64,000 nucleotides of DNA from Yoonia ponticola (GTDB lineage Bacteria; Pseudomonadota; Alphaproteobacteria; Rhodobacterales; Rhodobacteraceae): positions 1 to 64,000 of the forward strand of contig NZ_JACIJM010000008.1 in assembly GCF_014199395.1 (NCBI RefSeq), in the 5' to 3' direction. A model generated the notes under the pieces. The model did no database searches and was not told the origin of the DNA. It saw only the letters and a program-made list of their open reading frames with translations. This document shows, piece by piece, positions 18,680 to 28,064 of the stretch (its first letter is position 1; every line of letters starts with the position of its first letter). A program made the translations under genes and the position numbers.

Positions 18680-19581
18680 GCGACGAGAACCAGCATCACG
18701 ATGCTCGCAGTGAGCATCGTTAGCCCCTGCCATTCGCGCACAGAGATTTTCTCACCAAATACCAGCATCCCAATCCCGATCGAAAATAGCAGTTCGATCT
18801 GGCCAACGGCGTTCACGTAGCCTGCTGATTGCAATGTAAAGGCCGAGAACCAACAGATCGTGCCAATCATACTCGTCAGGCCGACCAGACTGACACCGCG
18901 CCACGCACGCAACACCGCTGTAATTTGTCCGACTTCTCGCCATTTTAGCCAGACACACATCGTAGCAAATTGAAAAACCACAACAAAAGCCATAGCAACA
19001 ATGGCGCGATAGAACGTGTCGCCCTCTTCTATCGACAAGGACGCGCCCCGATAGTTAACGCCGGACAGCCCGAAAAACAGACCAGAGGATAATCCCAATA
19101 GCACCGCTTTGTTCAGAATACGTTTGTGCCAAGGTCCGGTCGCTTGCGGTGGATCGGCCAACAGCAACACACCGCCTAACCCGACAAGCATCGCAATCAA
19201 CGCCGGCATTGTGATCACGTCACCCAGTATGATGAAGCCGATAAACACGCTCAGTAAGACTTCTGTCTTTTTAAAGGTGATCCCGGCTGCAAAGTTTCGC
19301 ATAGAAAACAACGCGACAACGCACATTGTGGCCAAGATTTGAGACATACCGCCAACTACAACGTAGCCCCAAAACACATTCGGTAACGACGGAAGGCCGT
19401 ACCCCGACGACATGCCATATCTGATAGCAATCACGACCACAAAAGGTGCGGCAAAGAAAAATCGCGCAAACGTCGCCCCAGCCGTCGAAAGTCCGGATGC
19501 GGTGAGTTGCTTTTGAAACATAAACCGCAATGCTTGGGCAAACGCGGCGAGGCATGTGATTAAAACCCAAGGTGCGATCAA
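18676..19581 (-). CDS. EamA/DMT-family transporter
   Basis: A 301-residue protein with about ten hydrophobic helices arranged as two EamA repeats, as in the drug/metabolite transporter superfamily. The conserved repeat ends are recognisable (GGVLLLADPPQ after repeat 1, VFGEKISVREWQGLTMLTAS in repeat 2). Substrates of this family range from amino acids to metabolites and cannot be inferred here. It lies just downstream of the carnitine operon on the same strand, separated by 38 bases, so co-transcription is possible but unproven. Confidence 0.8.
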   Translation of the reverse strand: MIAPWVLITCLAAFAQALRFMFQKQLTASGLSTAGATFARFFFAAPFVVVIAIRYGMSSGYGLPSLPNVFWGYVVVGGMSQILATMCVVALFSMRNFAAGITFKKTEVLLSVFIGFIILGDVITMPALIAMLVGLGGVLLLADPPQATGPWHKRILNKAVLLGLSSGLFFGLSGVNYRGASLSIEEGDTFYRAIVAMAFVVVFQFATMCVWLKWREVGQITAVLRAWRGVSLVGLTSMIGTICWFSAFTLQSAGYVNAVGQIELLFSIGIGMLVFGEKISVREWQGLTMLTASIVMLVLVA

Positions 19582-19619
19582 GGTGACACACCGGTCAATC
19601 GAAACAGCTTAACCATGAT

Positions 19620-21083
19620 TTAACGCACCCCGACTGCAGCCCCTACCCCATCAGGACGCGGCAAAGCGGCATGTGCCTTTGCCAACTTTTGAAGCGGGAT
19701 GGCGACACGCTCGTCTGGCACGCATGCTTTGCGCGTTTCCAGACTAACATGGATCAGCATATGTTCGCCCGTCGCGATTAACCGATCACCTTCCAGCATT
19801 CTATGGAACAGATGTAGCTTTTTGCCTTCGCCAGCAATGACTTGCGTCACGACCTTAATCTTTGCTCCTGCGAGAACTTCGTCGATGTGGCGGATGTGCG
19901 TCTCGGCGGTGAAATAGCTGACGCCCGATGCAATGTAATCGGCATCACAGCCGATGATCTTCATCAGGTGATCCGTTCCGTCGCCAAAAGCCTGCAAATA
20001 GCGGGCCTCGTTCATGTGACCGTTATAGTCGGTCCAATCCAGCGGAACTGCGCGGTGAACCGTCACAACCTCAGTCCCGAAATCAGCAATATCATCAAGG
20101 GCTTGCGGAAGTAAGTTCATCTGCTTGTCTTGTGACACCAGCAACTTGCCTGCGCCATAATCCTGCGCCTTTAATCCGCGCAAAATCGTGACAAGATTGT
20201 TGTCTCTGATCCGCTCAAGATCACGGATCGAATGATGTCCGGATTGCGCATCGGACTGATCAGCGATCAGGTCAATCAACTCTTCCGTCAACTCAGGAAC
20301 ATCCATCAGTTTGGTCCAAGGCCAAGACAAACAAGGTCCGAATTGCTCAATAAAGTGACGCATACCGGCCTCTCCGCCGGCAATTCTGTAGGTTTCGAAC
20401 AACCCCATTTGCGCCCAGCGCAGACCAAAGCCGTAACGAATGGCGTCATCAATCTCTTCAGTCGTCGCAATGCCGTCTTTGATCATCCACAGCGCCTCGC
20501 GCCACACCGCTTCGAGAAACCGATCTGCGATATGCGCATCAATTTCGGCGCGTACATGCAACGGGTACATGCCGACGGAGGTCAGGATATTCTTGGCCTT
20601 TTCAATGACATCTGCGGTGTTTTCAGCAGAAGGCACGAGTTCGATTAGAGGCAGAAGGTACACGGGATTAAAGGGGTGCGTAACCACGATTTGCGCAGGA
20701 CTCAGCGCACCTTGCTGTAGCTCTGACGGTTTAAATCCGCTCGTAGAGGACCCGATGATCGCACCTTTTTCGCAATGCTCTTGAAGCGTTTTGTAGACCT
20801 TGTGCTTCAATTCCAACCGCTCTGGAACACTTTCCTGAATCCAGTCAGCACCCGCGACGGTTTCCGCGATTGTCTCGTGATAGGTCAGCGTTCCCTCATC
20901 CGGCAAGGCCACGTCGGACAAGCCTGGCAAAGATCGCCTTGCGTTATCAAGGACTTCACTTACTTTACGTTCAGCCTCTGGATCAGGATCGAACACGCGC
21001 ACGTCCCATCCCATCAATAGGAAACGAGCGACCCAACCGCCGCCGATAACACCACCACCGATAATTGCTGCGATTTGCGTCAT
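19620..21083 (-). CDS. L-carnitine 3-dehydrogenase fused to betainyl-CoA thioesterase
   Basis: A 487-residue two-domain protein. Residues 1 to about 320 are an NAD-binding 3-hydroxyacyl-CoA-dehydrogenase-like unit (GGGVIGGGWVARF near the start; THPFNPVYLLPLIELVPS). About 338-487 is a hotdog thioesterase (LDWTDYNGHMNEARYLQAF). The fusion is typical of carnitine dehydrogenases from rhizobia and roseobacters. The first domain oxidises L-carnitine to 3-dehydrocarnitine; the second can hydrolyse betainyl-CoA to glycine betaine. It is coupled by ATGA to the lipocalin gene, and the BKACE gene upstream would supply the intermediate cleavage step. Confidence 0.85.
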   Translation of the reverse strand: MTQIAAIIGGGVIGGGWVARFLLMGWDVRVFDPDPEAERKVSEVLDNARRSLPGLSDVALPDEGTLTYHETIAETVAGADWIQESVPERLELKHKVYKTLQEHCEKGAIIGSSTSGFKPSELQQGALSPAQIVVTHPFNPVYLLPLIELVPSAENTADVIEKAKNILTSVGMYPLHVRAEIDAHIADRFLEAVWREALWMIKDGIATTEEIDDAIRYGFGLRWAQMGLFETYRIAGGEAGMRHFIEQFGPCLSWPWTKLMDVPELTEELIDLIADQSDAQSGHHSIRDLERIRDNNLVTILRGLKAQDYGAGKLLVSQDKQMNLLPQALDDIADFGTEVVTVHRAVPLDWTDYNGHMNEARYLQAFGDGTDHLMKIIGCDADYIASGVSYFTAETHIRHIDEVLAGAKIKVVTQVIAGEGKKLHLFHRMLEGDRLIATGEHMLIHVSLETRKACVPDERVAIPLQKLAKAHAALPRPDGVGAAVGVR

Positions 21084-21637
21084 TGCGCACCTCCTTGCGG
21101 CACATTGACGAGCCGCGTTAGATCATATCCATTAAAATCAAGGACTTCTCGTGCCGCCTTCAACCGATCCTGCGGGATCGTAGGGTCGCGATTCAAAATC
21201 CAACCAGATCGCCCATCGGGCGCCCCAACGACCGCTGTGCGATACGCATCATCAGTCCACAAAACCCAGTAGTCCGACGCACCGAATGGTAGCGTCGGAA
21301 ACGTCACAGCAAGTCTGCCCGGCCCCACGACTTCGGCAAATCCGTTGATGGTCGACCTAACCGTGCCATCCAGATTTCGGCAGGTGTTCAGGACAGTGAT
21401 TTGTCCTGCGTCACCTTGCCCATACTCTGCCATTACCCCTGCGCATCCGCGTTCAAATGGCACCGGAAACCGTGCGATTTCGTACCATGTGCCCAAATAT
21501 TTTTCCGGCTCGAACAATGCCTTGGATGCAATCTGAACATCCGTATCGCGGTAAACGTCGAACAGTGAACCCACTGGTTCGTCCGGCAAAGGTGCCGCAC
21601 AACCAGCTAAAAGTAACGCGAGAACAAACCGCTTCAT
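21080..21637 (-). CDS. Lipocalin (Blc-like lipoprotein)
   Basis: A 185-residue bacterial lipocalin. A short lipoprotein signal (MKRFVLALLLAGCAAP) places it in the outer membrane or periplasm. The signature YLGTWYEIARFPVPFERGC is intact, and later strands include DYWVLWTDDAYRTAVVG and GWILNRDP. Blc-type lipocalins bind lysophospholipids or fatty acids. The gene lies inside the carnitine-degradation operon: it overlaps the BKACE stop and the carnitine dehydrogenase start by 4 bases each. It may bind acyl-carnitine or carnitine-derived lipids, but that is speculation. Confidence 0.88.
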   Translation of the reverse strand: MKRFVLALLLAGCAAPLPDEPVGSLFDVYRDTDVQIASKALFEPEKYLGTWYEIARFPVPFERGCAGVMAEYGQGDAGQITVLNTCRNLDGTVRSTINGFAEVVGPGRLAVTFPTLPFGASDYWVLWTDDAYRTAVVGAPDGRSGWILNRDPTIPQDRLKAAREVLDFNGYDLTRLVNVPQGGAQ

Positions 21638-22545
21638 CCGCGTGGGGCCTGCTTTACAAGTCCCAACTTTGCACGCACCTCGGCAGGTCCAATCACCTTT
21701 GCACCCAGGTTTTCGACGATCCCAGCGGCACGTTCGACGAGCTGCGCATTCGTCGCTAATACACCGCGATCCAGCATCAGGTTGTCTTCGAGCCCAACGC
21801 GCACATTGCCACCTGCCAACACCGATGCCGCCACGTATGGCATCTGCGAACGGCCCAAACCAAACGCGGAAAACGTCCAGCTGTCTGGCACGTTATTGAC
21901 CATCGCCATAAACGTATTCAGATCGTCAGGGGCGCCCCACGGCACGCCCATGCAAAGCTGCACAAGTGCGCCAGGTTCAAGAACACCGTCTTTAACCAAT
22001 TGTTTTGCATACCACAAATGCCCCGTGTCAAAGGCTTCGACCTCGGGTTTCACGCGCAATTCGGTCATCATGCGCCCCATCGCCGTCAGCATTCCGGGCG
22101 TGTTGGTCATGACGTAATCGGCTTCGGCGAAATTCATTGTGCCGCAATCAAGCGTGCAAATCTCTGGCAGACATTCCGCGACATGCGCCACACGTTCGGC
22201 AGCACCAACCATATCGGTCCCATCCACAGTCGGAAGCGGTGAATCCACACCGCCAAAGACCATGTCACCGCCCATGCCCGCCGTCAGGTTCAAAACTACA
22301 TCAACATCGGCGTCGCGAATGCGATCGGTCAACTCGCGATACAACTCTAACTTGCGCGATGGTGCCCCGGTTTCAGGATCGCGGACATGGCAATGCACAA
22401 CGGCAGCACCAGCCTTGGCGGCGTCAATCGCGCTTTCCGCAATCTGTTGCGGCGACCGTGGAACATGCGGACTGCGGTCCTGTGTCGATCCAGATCCGGT
22501 TACGGCACAGGTGATAAACACCTCTCGGTTCATCTCTAACGGCAT
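21634..22545 (-). CDS. BKACE enzyme, probable 3-dehydrocarnitine cleavage enzyme
   Basis: A 303-residue beta-keto acid cleavage enzyme (formerly DUF849/Kce). These zinc enzymes condense a beta-keto acid with acetyl-CoA to give acetoacetate and a new CoA ester. The metal site is visible as HCHVRDPETG, with further conserved stretches DCGTMNFAE and GLEDNLML. Because it is co-transcribed with a carnitine dehydrogenase-thioesterase, the likely reaction is 3-dehydrocarnitine plus acetyl-CoA to betainyl-CoA plus acetoacetate. It is the first gene of the three-gene operon. The family is certain; the substrate rests on context. Confidence 0.85.
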   Translation of the reverse strand: MPLEMNREVFITCAVTGSGSTQDRSPHVPRSPQQIAESAIDAAKAGAAVVHCHVRDPETGAPSRKLELYRELTDRIRDADVDVVLNLTAGMGGDMVFGGVDSPLPTVDGTDMVGAAERVAHVAECLPEICTLDCGTMNFAEADYVMTNTPGMLTAMGRMMTELRVKPEVEAFDTGHLWYAKQLVKDGVLEPGALVQLCMGVPWGAPDDLNTFMAMVNNVPDSWTFSAFGLGRSQMPYVAASVLAGGNVRVGLEDNLMLDRGVLATNAQLVERAAGIVENLGAKVIGPAEVRAKLGLVKQAPRG

Positions 22546-22626
22546 GTTCTCACTCCTTTATCGCTTTTCCGAACCGTGTTCGATTCCCCACGGCGTGACA
22601 AGCGCGAAACCGACAGCGTTCAGCCA

Positions 22627-22668
22627 ATCCAAAGATCTCGTGCCTGCCCGAGGCAGGCTCATTTGGAT
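22627..22668. terminator. Nested hairpin after the aldo-keto reductase gene
   Basis: Two nested perfect inverted repeats: outer ATCCAAA / TTTGGAT and inner GCCTGCC / GGCAGGC with a CGA loop. It lies about 10 bases past the aldo-keto reductase stop and ahead of the carnitine operon. No T-run follows on the minus strand. It may be a factor-dependent terminator or an mRNA processing/stability element. Confidence 0.4.
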
Positions 22669-22677
22669 CAGAGCAGT

Positions 22678-23727
22678 TTAATAGGGCATGGGGTTGGCTT
22701 TGTTCGCGAGATTGATCTGTTCGCAGATCTTGTCGGACAGCGTCACATCTTTGCCTGCCAACAGATGTTCTAACTGCGCGGTGGTCGTCGCCCCAAAAAT
22801 CGCTGAAACGGGGAATGGGCGGGTGCGCTGCCATGCCATCGCCATATGCACCGGATCAAGCCCGTGCTTCGCGGCCAGATCAAGGTAAACTTGCGCAACG
22901 GGCAATGTCCGCTCTGTCATGCGTCCGCCCATTTCGGGGTTCAGCGACATGCGGCTGGCATCCGGAACAGCGCCGCCTTGGTATTTGCCCGTCAGTAATC
23001 CACAGGCCAAAGGCGAGAACGACAGCAGTGTCACGTCTTCGTTCACCGCCATTTCGGCCATGTCCGTGTCGTAAAGCCTGCACATTAAAGAGTATTCATT
23101 CTGCACCGACGCCATGCGCGGCAATCCGTTTTCATCTGCCAAGCGCATCCACTGCGTCATGCCCCATGCGGATTCGTTCGACATGCCGATAGCGCGGACT
23201 TTTCCGGCTTTCACCATGTCATCTAATGCCGTGAGCACGTCCATCATGTGATCCATCGTCTGCGCACGGTTCTGCCCAGAGGGATCGAACGTCCAATTTT
23301 GCCGGAACATATATGATCCACGATCCGGCCAGTGCATCTGGTACAGGTCAATCACATCAGTCTGCAGCCGCTTGAGAGAGCCATCCACGGCCTCGCGAAT
23401 AATATCACCGTCGTATCCGCGTCCATCGCGTATCCATCCGGGGTTATTTCCGGACACTTTGGTCGCCACGACAACGTCATCACGGCGACCACGGGATTTT
23501 AGCCAATTCCCCACAATTTCTTCAGACCGACCAACGGTTTCGGCGCTGATCGGGTTTACAGGATAGGCCTCAGCCGTATCAATAAAGTTAATTCCCGCAT
23601 CAATCGCCATATCGAGCTGACGATGCGCGTCAGTTTGCGGTGTTTGATTGCCGTAGGTCATCGTACCAAGGCACCAATCGGTCACTTGAATGTCGGTCCG
23701 GCCGAGCGAAAGCATCTTCATTGTCAC
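22678..23727 (-). CDS. Aldo/keto reductase (Tas/YghZ-like)
   Basis: A 349-residue NADPH-dependent aldo-keto reductase. The catalytic tetrad can be placed in DTAEAY (Asp, Tyr), VATKVSG (Lys) and YQMHWPD (His). The C-terminal cofactor region is present (FPVSAIFGATTTAQLEHL). The long insert after the His (RGSYMFRQNWTF) matches the Tas subgroup. The substrate is unknown. The first Met, Met3 and Met5 are all possible starts. It precedes the carnitine operon on the same strand but a hairpin separates them. Confidence 0.85.
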   Translation of the reverse strand: MTMKMLSLGRTDIQVTDWCLGTMTYGNQTPQTDAHRQLDMAIDAGINFIDTAEAYPVNPISAETVGRSEEIVGNWLKSRGRRDDVVVATKVSGNNPGWIRDGRGYDGDIIREAVDGSLKRLQTDVIDLYQMHWPDRGSYMFRQNWTFDPSGQNRAQTMDHMMDVLTALDDMVKAGKVRAIGMSNESAWGMTQWMRLADENGLPRMASVQNEYSLMCRLYDTDMAEMAVNEDVTLLSFSPLACGLLTGKYQGGAVPDASRMSLNPEMGGRMTERTLPVAQVYLDLAAKHGLDPVHMAMAWQRTRPFPVSAIFGATTTAQLEHLLAGKDVTLSDKICEQINLANKANPMPY

Positions 23728-23755
23728 AATATTCCTGTCTGAAATGGGGCTGGTT

Positions 23756-24223
23756 TTAGAATTTATACAGCACCGACAGGCGCGTCGTCGTCACGTTCGT
23801 TTCAAAGTCACCACCAACAAAATCGCGCATGAATTCAAGGCGACCGTCAAGCATGCTCGTCACTGGCATCTGTGCGCCAAGACCGTAGGTTTCGCCATCA
23901 TACACTGTGCTGCCACGCTTGTACTGAACGCCGCCGACGCTCGCGATCCCCGTAATTTGCCCGAAATCATAGGTCACGAGCCCACGCACACGGGATGTTT
24001 CGCGGTCGTCACCTTCGCTTAACTGCACACCGATATCGCCTTCAATACCAACGCCAATCGGGCCTACATCAAAAATCACACCAGCAATAAATGACCCGAA
24101 AGTCTCGCTATCGCCAGAGTGCGGATAACCATAATCAAGCCCACCCCCAATGTACAAATCCTGTGCAACAACAGGTGCGGCGAACGTCATGGCGAGGGCG
24201 GTCAATGTAGCGGTCAATTTCAT
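23756..24223 (-). CDS. Small outer-membrane beta-barrel protein
   Basis: A 155-residue exported protein with signal peptide MKLTATLTALAMTFAAPVVA followed by alternating beta strands of about 8-10 residues (LYIGGGLDYGYP, FIAGVIFDVGPIGVGIEGD). It ends with a C-terminal Phe (TRLSVLYKF), the usual recognition signal for barrel assembly. An eight-strand barrel of the OmpA/OmpW size class is likely. No binding or transport function can be inferred. Confidence 0.75.
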   Translation of the reverse strand: MKLTATLTALAMTFAAPVVAQDLYIGGGLDYGYPHSGDSETFGSFIAGVIFDVGPIGVGIEGDIGVQLSEGDDRETSRVRGLVTYDFGQITGIASVGGVQYKRGSTVYDGETYGLGAQMPVTSMLDGRLEFMRDFVGGDFETNVTTTRLSVLYKF

Positions 24224-24364
24224 CAGGTGTCTCCTGCAAAGTGGTTTAGCGCCTTATAATCCCGCCCGCTTGCAAATGGAAAGCGCCATGGAACGCACAT
24301 GTGTATCTGGCATCTAACGGCAGGTCCGGCTAGAAGACCCTTAAGACCTTAAAGGACACGTATT

Positions 24365-26077
24365 ATGGCCCGTCATCTGATCACTTCTGCAATTCCCTAC
24401 ATCAACGGGATCAAGCATCTCGGGAACCTAGTTGGCAGCCAACTGCCCGCCGACCTGTTTGCCCGCTACCTGCGCAGCCGTGGCCACGAGGTGCTGTTTC
24501 TGTGCGCAACGGATGAGCACGGCACACCAGCCGAACTTGCTGCGGCAAAAGCAGGCAAGCCTGTTGCCGAATATTGCACAGAAATGCACGACGTTCAGGC
24601 CAATATCGCTGACGGGTTCCGCCTGTCGTTTGATCACTTTGGACGCTCGTCTTCGCCGCAGAACCATGCCCTGACCCAAGCCTTTGCTGGACGTCTCGCC
24701 GAAATGGGACTGATCCGCGAAGTCATTGAAGAACAGGTGTTTTCCGTCGCTGACGGACGCTTCTTACCCGACCGCTATATCGAGGGCACCTGCCCGAACT
24801 GCGGCTTTGATTCTGCACGCGGGGACCAATGTGACAACTGCACAAAGCAGCTTGATCCGACTGATTTAATCAACGCACACTCTACGATTTCAGGCTCTAC
24901 CGATCTCGAAGTCCGCACGACTAAGCACTTGTATTTGCGTCAATCCGAACTCAAAGGCGCGCTTGCTGATTGGATCGAAAGCAAAAACGACTGGCCAATC
25001 CTGACAACATCGATTGCGAAAAAATGGCTGAACGACGGCGACGGGTTGCAAGACCGCGGCATCACCCGCGATCTTGATTGGGGTATCCCGGTCAAAAATG
25101 GCACCGAAGACTGGCCCGGCATGGAAGGCAAAGTGTTTTACGTCTGGTTCGACGCCCCGATTGAATACATCGCGAGCGCCCAAGAATGGGTCGACGAAGG
25201 CAAAGGCACCGATTGGGAAAGCTGGTGGCGCACCGACAAAGGCGCCGACGACGTGACCTACACCCAATTCATGGGCAAGGATAATGTCCCCTTCCACACA
25301 TTGTCGTTCCCAGCCACAATCATGGGAACCCAAGAGCCCTGGAAGTTGGTCGACTACATTAAATCGTTCAACTACTTGAACTACGACGGCGGCCAATTTT
25401 CGACGTCCCGAGGGCGCGGCGTTTTCATGGATCAAGCGCTTGAATTGCTGCCTTCCGACTACTGGCGCTGGTGGCTTTTGTCCCACGCACCGGAAACCTC
25501 AGACGCCGAATTCACGTGGGAACAATTCCAGACCGACACGAACAAAGACCTCGCCGACGTGCTTGGCAACTTTGTCAGCCGGATCACCAAATTCTGCCGG
25601 TCGAAGTTCTCTGAAGCCGTCCCGGAAGGCGTGCCATTTGGTGCATCCGAAGAGCAACTTATCGCTGATCTTACGACGCGCGTCGCAGCGTTTGAAGGCT
25701 ACATGGACGCGATCGAGGTCCGCAAAGCCGCGGCAGAACTGCGCAGCATTTGGGTGTTGGGCAACGAATATTTGCAAGCAAACGCACCATGGACAACGTT
25801 CAAAACCGATCCCGATACTGCGGCAATGCAAGTCCGCGCAGGTCTAAATCTGATCCGCATCTATGCGATCCTGTCGGCACCGTTCATCCCAGACGCCAGC
25901 GCCACAATGCTCGCCGCGATGAAGACCGAAGACACAGCATGGCCGACCGACATGAAAACCGCGCTGAACGCGCTGCCCTCGGGCCATGCTTTCGAAGTCC
26001 CAGAAAACCTGTTCCGCAAAATCACCGACGACGAACGCGCAGAATGGGCTGAACGCTTTGCGGGAACGCGCGATTAA
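24365..26077 (+). CDS. Methionine--tRNA ligase
   Basis: A 570-residue class I aminoacyl-tRNA synthetase that charges tRNA-Met. The ATP-binding HIGH-type motif is HLGN near residue 20. A zinc knuckle [17 protein letters not shown] lies about residues 143-160. The KMSKS-type loop appears as FSTSRGRG near residue 345, the variant usual in this MetRS group. The anticodon-binding helical domain follows. There is no C-terminal tRNA-binding (EMAP) extension. It stands ahead of the transglycosylase gene, with a hairpin between them. Confidence 0.95.
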   Translation: MARHLITSAIPYINGIKHLGNLVGSQLPADLFARYLRSRGHEVLFLCATDEHGTPAELAAAKAGKPVAEYCTEMHDVQANIADGFRLSFDHFGRSSSPQNHALTQAFAGRLAEMGLIREVIEEQVFSVADGRFLPDRYIEGTCPNCGFDSARGDQCDNCTKQLDPTDLINAHSTISGSTDLEVRTTKHLYLRQSELKGALADWIESKNDWPILTTSIAKKWLNDGDGLQDRGITRDLDWGIPVKNGTEDWPGMEGKVFYVWFDAPIEYIASAQEWVDEGKGTDWESWWRTDKGADDVTYTQFMGKDNVPFHTLSFPATIMGTQEPWKLVDYIKSFNYLNYDGGQFSTSRGRGVFMDQALELLPSDYWRWWLLSHAPETSDAEFTWEQFQTDTNKDLADVLGNFVSRITKFCRSKFSEAVPEGVPFGASEEQLIADLTTRVAAFEGYMDAIEVRKAAAELRSIWVLGNEYLQANAPWTTFKTDPDTAAMQVRAGLNLIRIYAILSAPFIPDASATMLAAMKTEDTAWPTDMKTALNALPSGHAFEVPENLFRKITDDERAEWAERFAGTRD

Positions 26078-26128
26078 CCGCTATTGCGTGGGAAAGCCTG
26101 ATTGGCACCCTGCCCGAACATGATAGAC

Positions 26129-26154
26129 TTCCCCAACTTTACAGAGTTGGGGAA
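26129..26154 (+). promoter_or_regulatory. Perfect 10-bp hairpin covering the ribosome-binding site
   Basis: TTCCCCAACT and AGTTGGGGAA form a perfect 10-bp stem with a 6-base loop (TTACAG). The 3' arm contains GGGGAA, the only Shine-Dalgarno-like sequence for the ATG at 26163, eight bases further on. The fold would sequester the ribosome-binding site. It could also contribute to ending metG transcripts, but no T-run follows. Confidence 0.5.
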
Positions 26155-26162
26155 CGATACTT

Positions 26163-26963
26163 ATGTTAAAGACACTCACCACAGCCATCGGCGTATCGCT
26201 GCTGGCGACAACGACGGTAGCTGCAACATGTGGCAATGACGCGAGCGGCTTTGCGGCTTGGAAACAAGCCTTTGCTGCCGAAGCTGCTGCAAACGGGGTT
26301 GGTCAGAACGGCCTACAAGCCCTTGCAAATGCATCATATTCCACGTCCACAATCTCAGCCGACCGCAACCAACGCGGCGTGCGCTATGAACTCGACGAGT
26401 TTATCCGCATCCGCCTTGGATCGCTGGACAGCTTCGCGGGACAGGCTCGCAATGTCAAAAACCAGAACCCTTCGTTTTACGCGTCGCTAGAGCAGGTTTA
26501 CGGCGTCCCTGCCGGCATCCTGCTTGCGATTCACGGCATGGAAACCGGATTCGGCCGGAACCTGGGCAGCACGCCCGTGATCGATTCTATCACAACAGTA
26601 GCCTATGATTGCAGACGCGCTGCGTTCTTCACACCACACGCAATTGCGGCGCTTAAACTTGTTGATCAGGGCGGCCTCGCTGCAGGTCAACGCGGCGCAG
26701 CACACGGCGAAATGGGTCACACCCAGTTTTTACCCGGCAATGCGTTAACATATGGTGTCGATGCCGACAGAAACGGACGCGTCGATCTATATTCTGTATC
26801 TGATTCACTGGCGTCGACTGCGAATTTTCTTCGCCAAAAGGGCTGGCAGCCGGGCCAACCCTATCAAGAAGGCACGCAGAATTTCCGCGTGTTGAATGAA
26901 TGGAACGCAGCTACGGTTTATCAAAAAGCCATCGCATTATCCGCCGTTCGGATTGACGGATAA
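26163..26963 (+). CDS. Lytic murein transglycosylase (MltB-like)
   Basis: A 266-residue exported enzyme that cleaves peptidoglycan between MurNAc and GlcNAc to form 1,6-anhydro ends. The signal peptide ends near TTTVAATC. The slt/MltB core shows AIHGMETGFGRNLG, whose Glu is the catalytic acid, and AAHGEMGHTQFLP, a counterpart of the second lysozyme-like motif. It lacks the C-terminal peptidoglycan-binding domain found in many MltB paralogues. Translation may be limited by the hairpin just upstream. Confidence 0.85.
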   Translation: MLKTLTTAIGVSLLATTTVAATCGNDASGFAAWKQAFAAEAAANGVGQNGLQALANASYSTSTISADRNQRGVRYELDEFIRIRLGSLDSFAGQARNVKNQNPSFYASLEQVYGVPAGILLAIHGMETGFGRNLGSTPVIDSITTVAYDCRRAAFFTPHAIAALKLVDQGGLAAGQRGAAHGEMGHTQFLPGNALTYGVDADRNGRVDLYSVSDSLASTANFLRQKGWQPGQPYQEGTQNFRVLNEWNAATVYQKAIALSAVRIDG

Positions 26964-27085
26964 CTTTCAAATTTCCAATCTGGAGCGGCGCAAAACGATT
27001 AAACTGTCGCTCTGGATTTCACATTTCGAACAACGTCGCAAATTTAGACGTTACATTATCCACACATTCAAAATTTTGGAAAACG

Positions 27086-27171
27086 TGGTACCCGCGGCCG
27101 GACTCGAACCGGCACGGCCTTGCGGCCAAGAGATTTTAAGTCTCTGATGTCTACCATTCCACCACGCGGGC
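27086..27171 (-). tRNA. tRNA-Leu (anticodon TAA)
   Basis: The minus strand gives a type II tRNA. The acceptor stem is GCCCGCG paired with CGCGGGT, the anticodon loop CTTAAAA carries TAA between AGAGA and TCTCT, a long variable arm TGGCCGCAAGGCCG follows, and the T-arm contains GGTTCGAGTCC. The 3' CCA is encoded (27086-27088). It decodes TTA and TTG. Confidence 0.95.
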
Positions 27172-27320
27172 ACGTGTTGAGGTAGTATTTGTCTATGCGG
27201 TCATCAGCGCAGGGGCAAGGGTCACAATTTAGATTTTCGCACCATGTAGAATTGGACGGGAACACAACTGGCGAGCATCACGCGCTTGACCTCGCCCACA
27301 GCTTCGCAGAACGTCTGAAT

Positions 27321-28064
27321 ATGTTTCCAATTCGCGATCACAACCCGTCTCAATCCACGCCGTACGTGACCAATATGTTGATAGCGATCAACATCGCCGT
27401 CTATATCTATGGCTTAATTGCCTTAGGGAATGAAACCGCAATCAGTCGCTACTATTATGACTACGCGATGATCCCAGCCCGCCTTTCGGCAGGCGAAAAC
27501 TACCCGTCTCTGGTCACGTCGCTGTTTATCCACGCAGGTTTCATGCATCTGGCGGCTAACATGCTGTTCTTATGGATTTTCGGCGACAACATGGAGGAAG
27601 AAATGGGCGCGATCCCGTTTTTAGCCTTCTACCTTATTTCCGGTGTTGGAGCTGACCTTGCGCAGTTCTGGTCTGGACCAAATTCCCAAGTCGCAACGGT
27701 TGGCGCATCAGGTGCAATCGCAGGCGTCATGGGGGGATATTTACTGATGTTCCCCAAAGCCAAAGTCGACATCCTAGTAATTTTCATCATATTTTTCAAA
27801 GTATTCCCAGTACCATCATGGATCACGCTGGGGCTTTGGTTTGTAATCCAACTATTCGGTGGCGTCGGCGCTGATCCGAACGGCGGTGGCGTTGCGTATT
27901 GGGCGCACGCGGGCGGTTTTATCATTGGCTTAATCATCACGTTACCGCTGTGGATCAAGCGTGGGGCGGCGGATTATTGGACCGTCACAGACGGCCATCC
28001 CCCGCACCCAGATGCTAAGTATAAGTTCCAGAAATCATCAATACCGGCGGTCAAAAGGCGCTGA
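27321..28064 (+). CDS. Rhomboid-family intramembrane serine protease
   Basis: A 247-residue polytopic membrane protein. The catalytic Ser lies in GASGAIAGVMGGY and the catalytic His in WAHAGGFIIGL, with the conserved HAGFMHLAANMLFLWIFG early in the core. Six hydrophobic helices can be counted. It should cleave membrane-anchored substrates within the bilayer; the targets are unknown. The start at 27321 is chosen because the protein N-terminus MFPIRDHN fits the family; in-frame ATGs further upstream would add about 44 unsupported residues. It ends one base before the convergent suhB gene. Confidence 0.88.
   Translation: MFPIRDHNPSQSTPYVTNMLIAINIAVYIYGLIALGNETAISRYYYDYAMIPARLSAGENYPSLVTSLFIHAGFMHLAANMLFLWIFGDNMEEEMGAIPFLAFYLISGVGADLAQFWSGPNSQVATVGASGAIAGVMGGYLLMFPKAKVDILVIFIIFFKVFPVPSWITLGLWFVIQLFGGVGADPNGGGVAYWAHAGGFIIGLIITLPLWIKRGAADYWTVTDGHPPHPDAKYKFQKSSIPAVKRR

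Noticed and set aside
24890-25486. 198-codon minus-strand frame opposite metG
   Set aside because: Antisense to a conserved synthetase; no recognisable domain.
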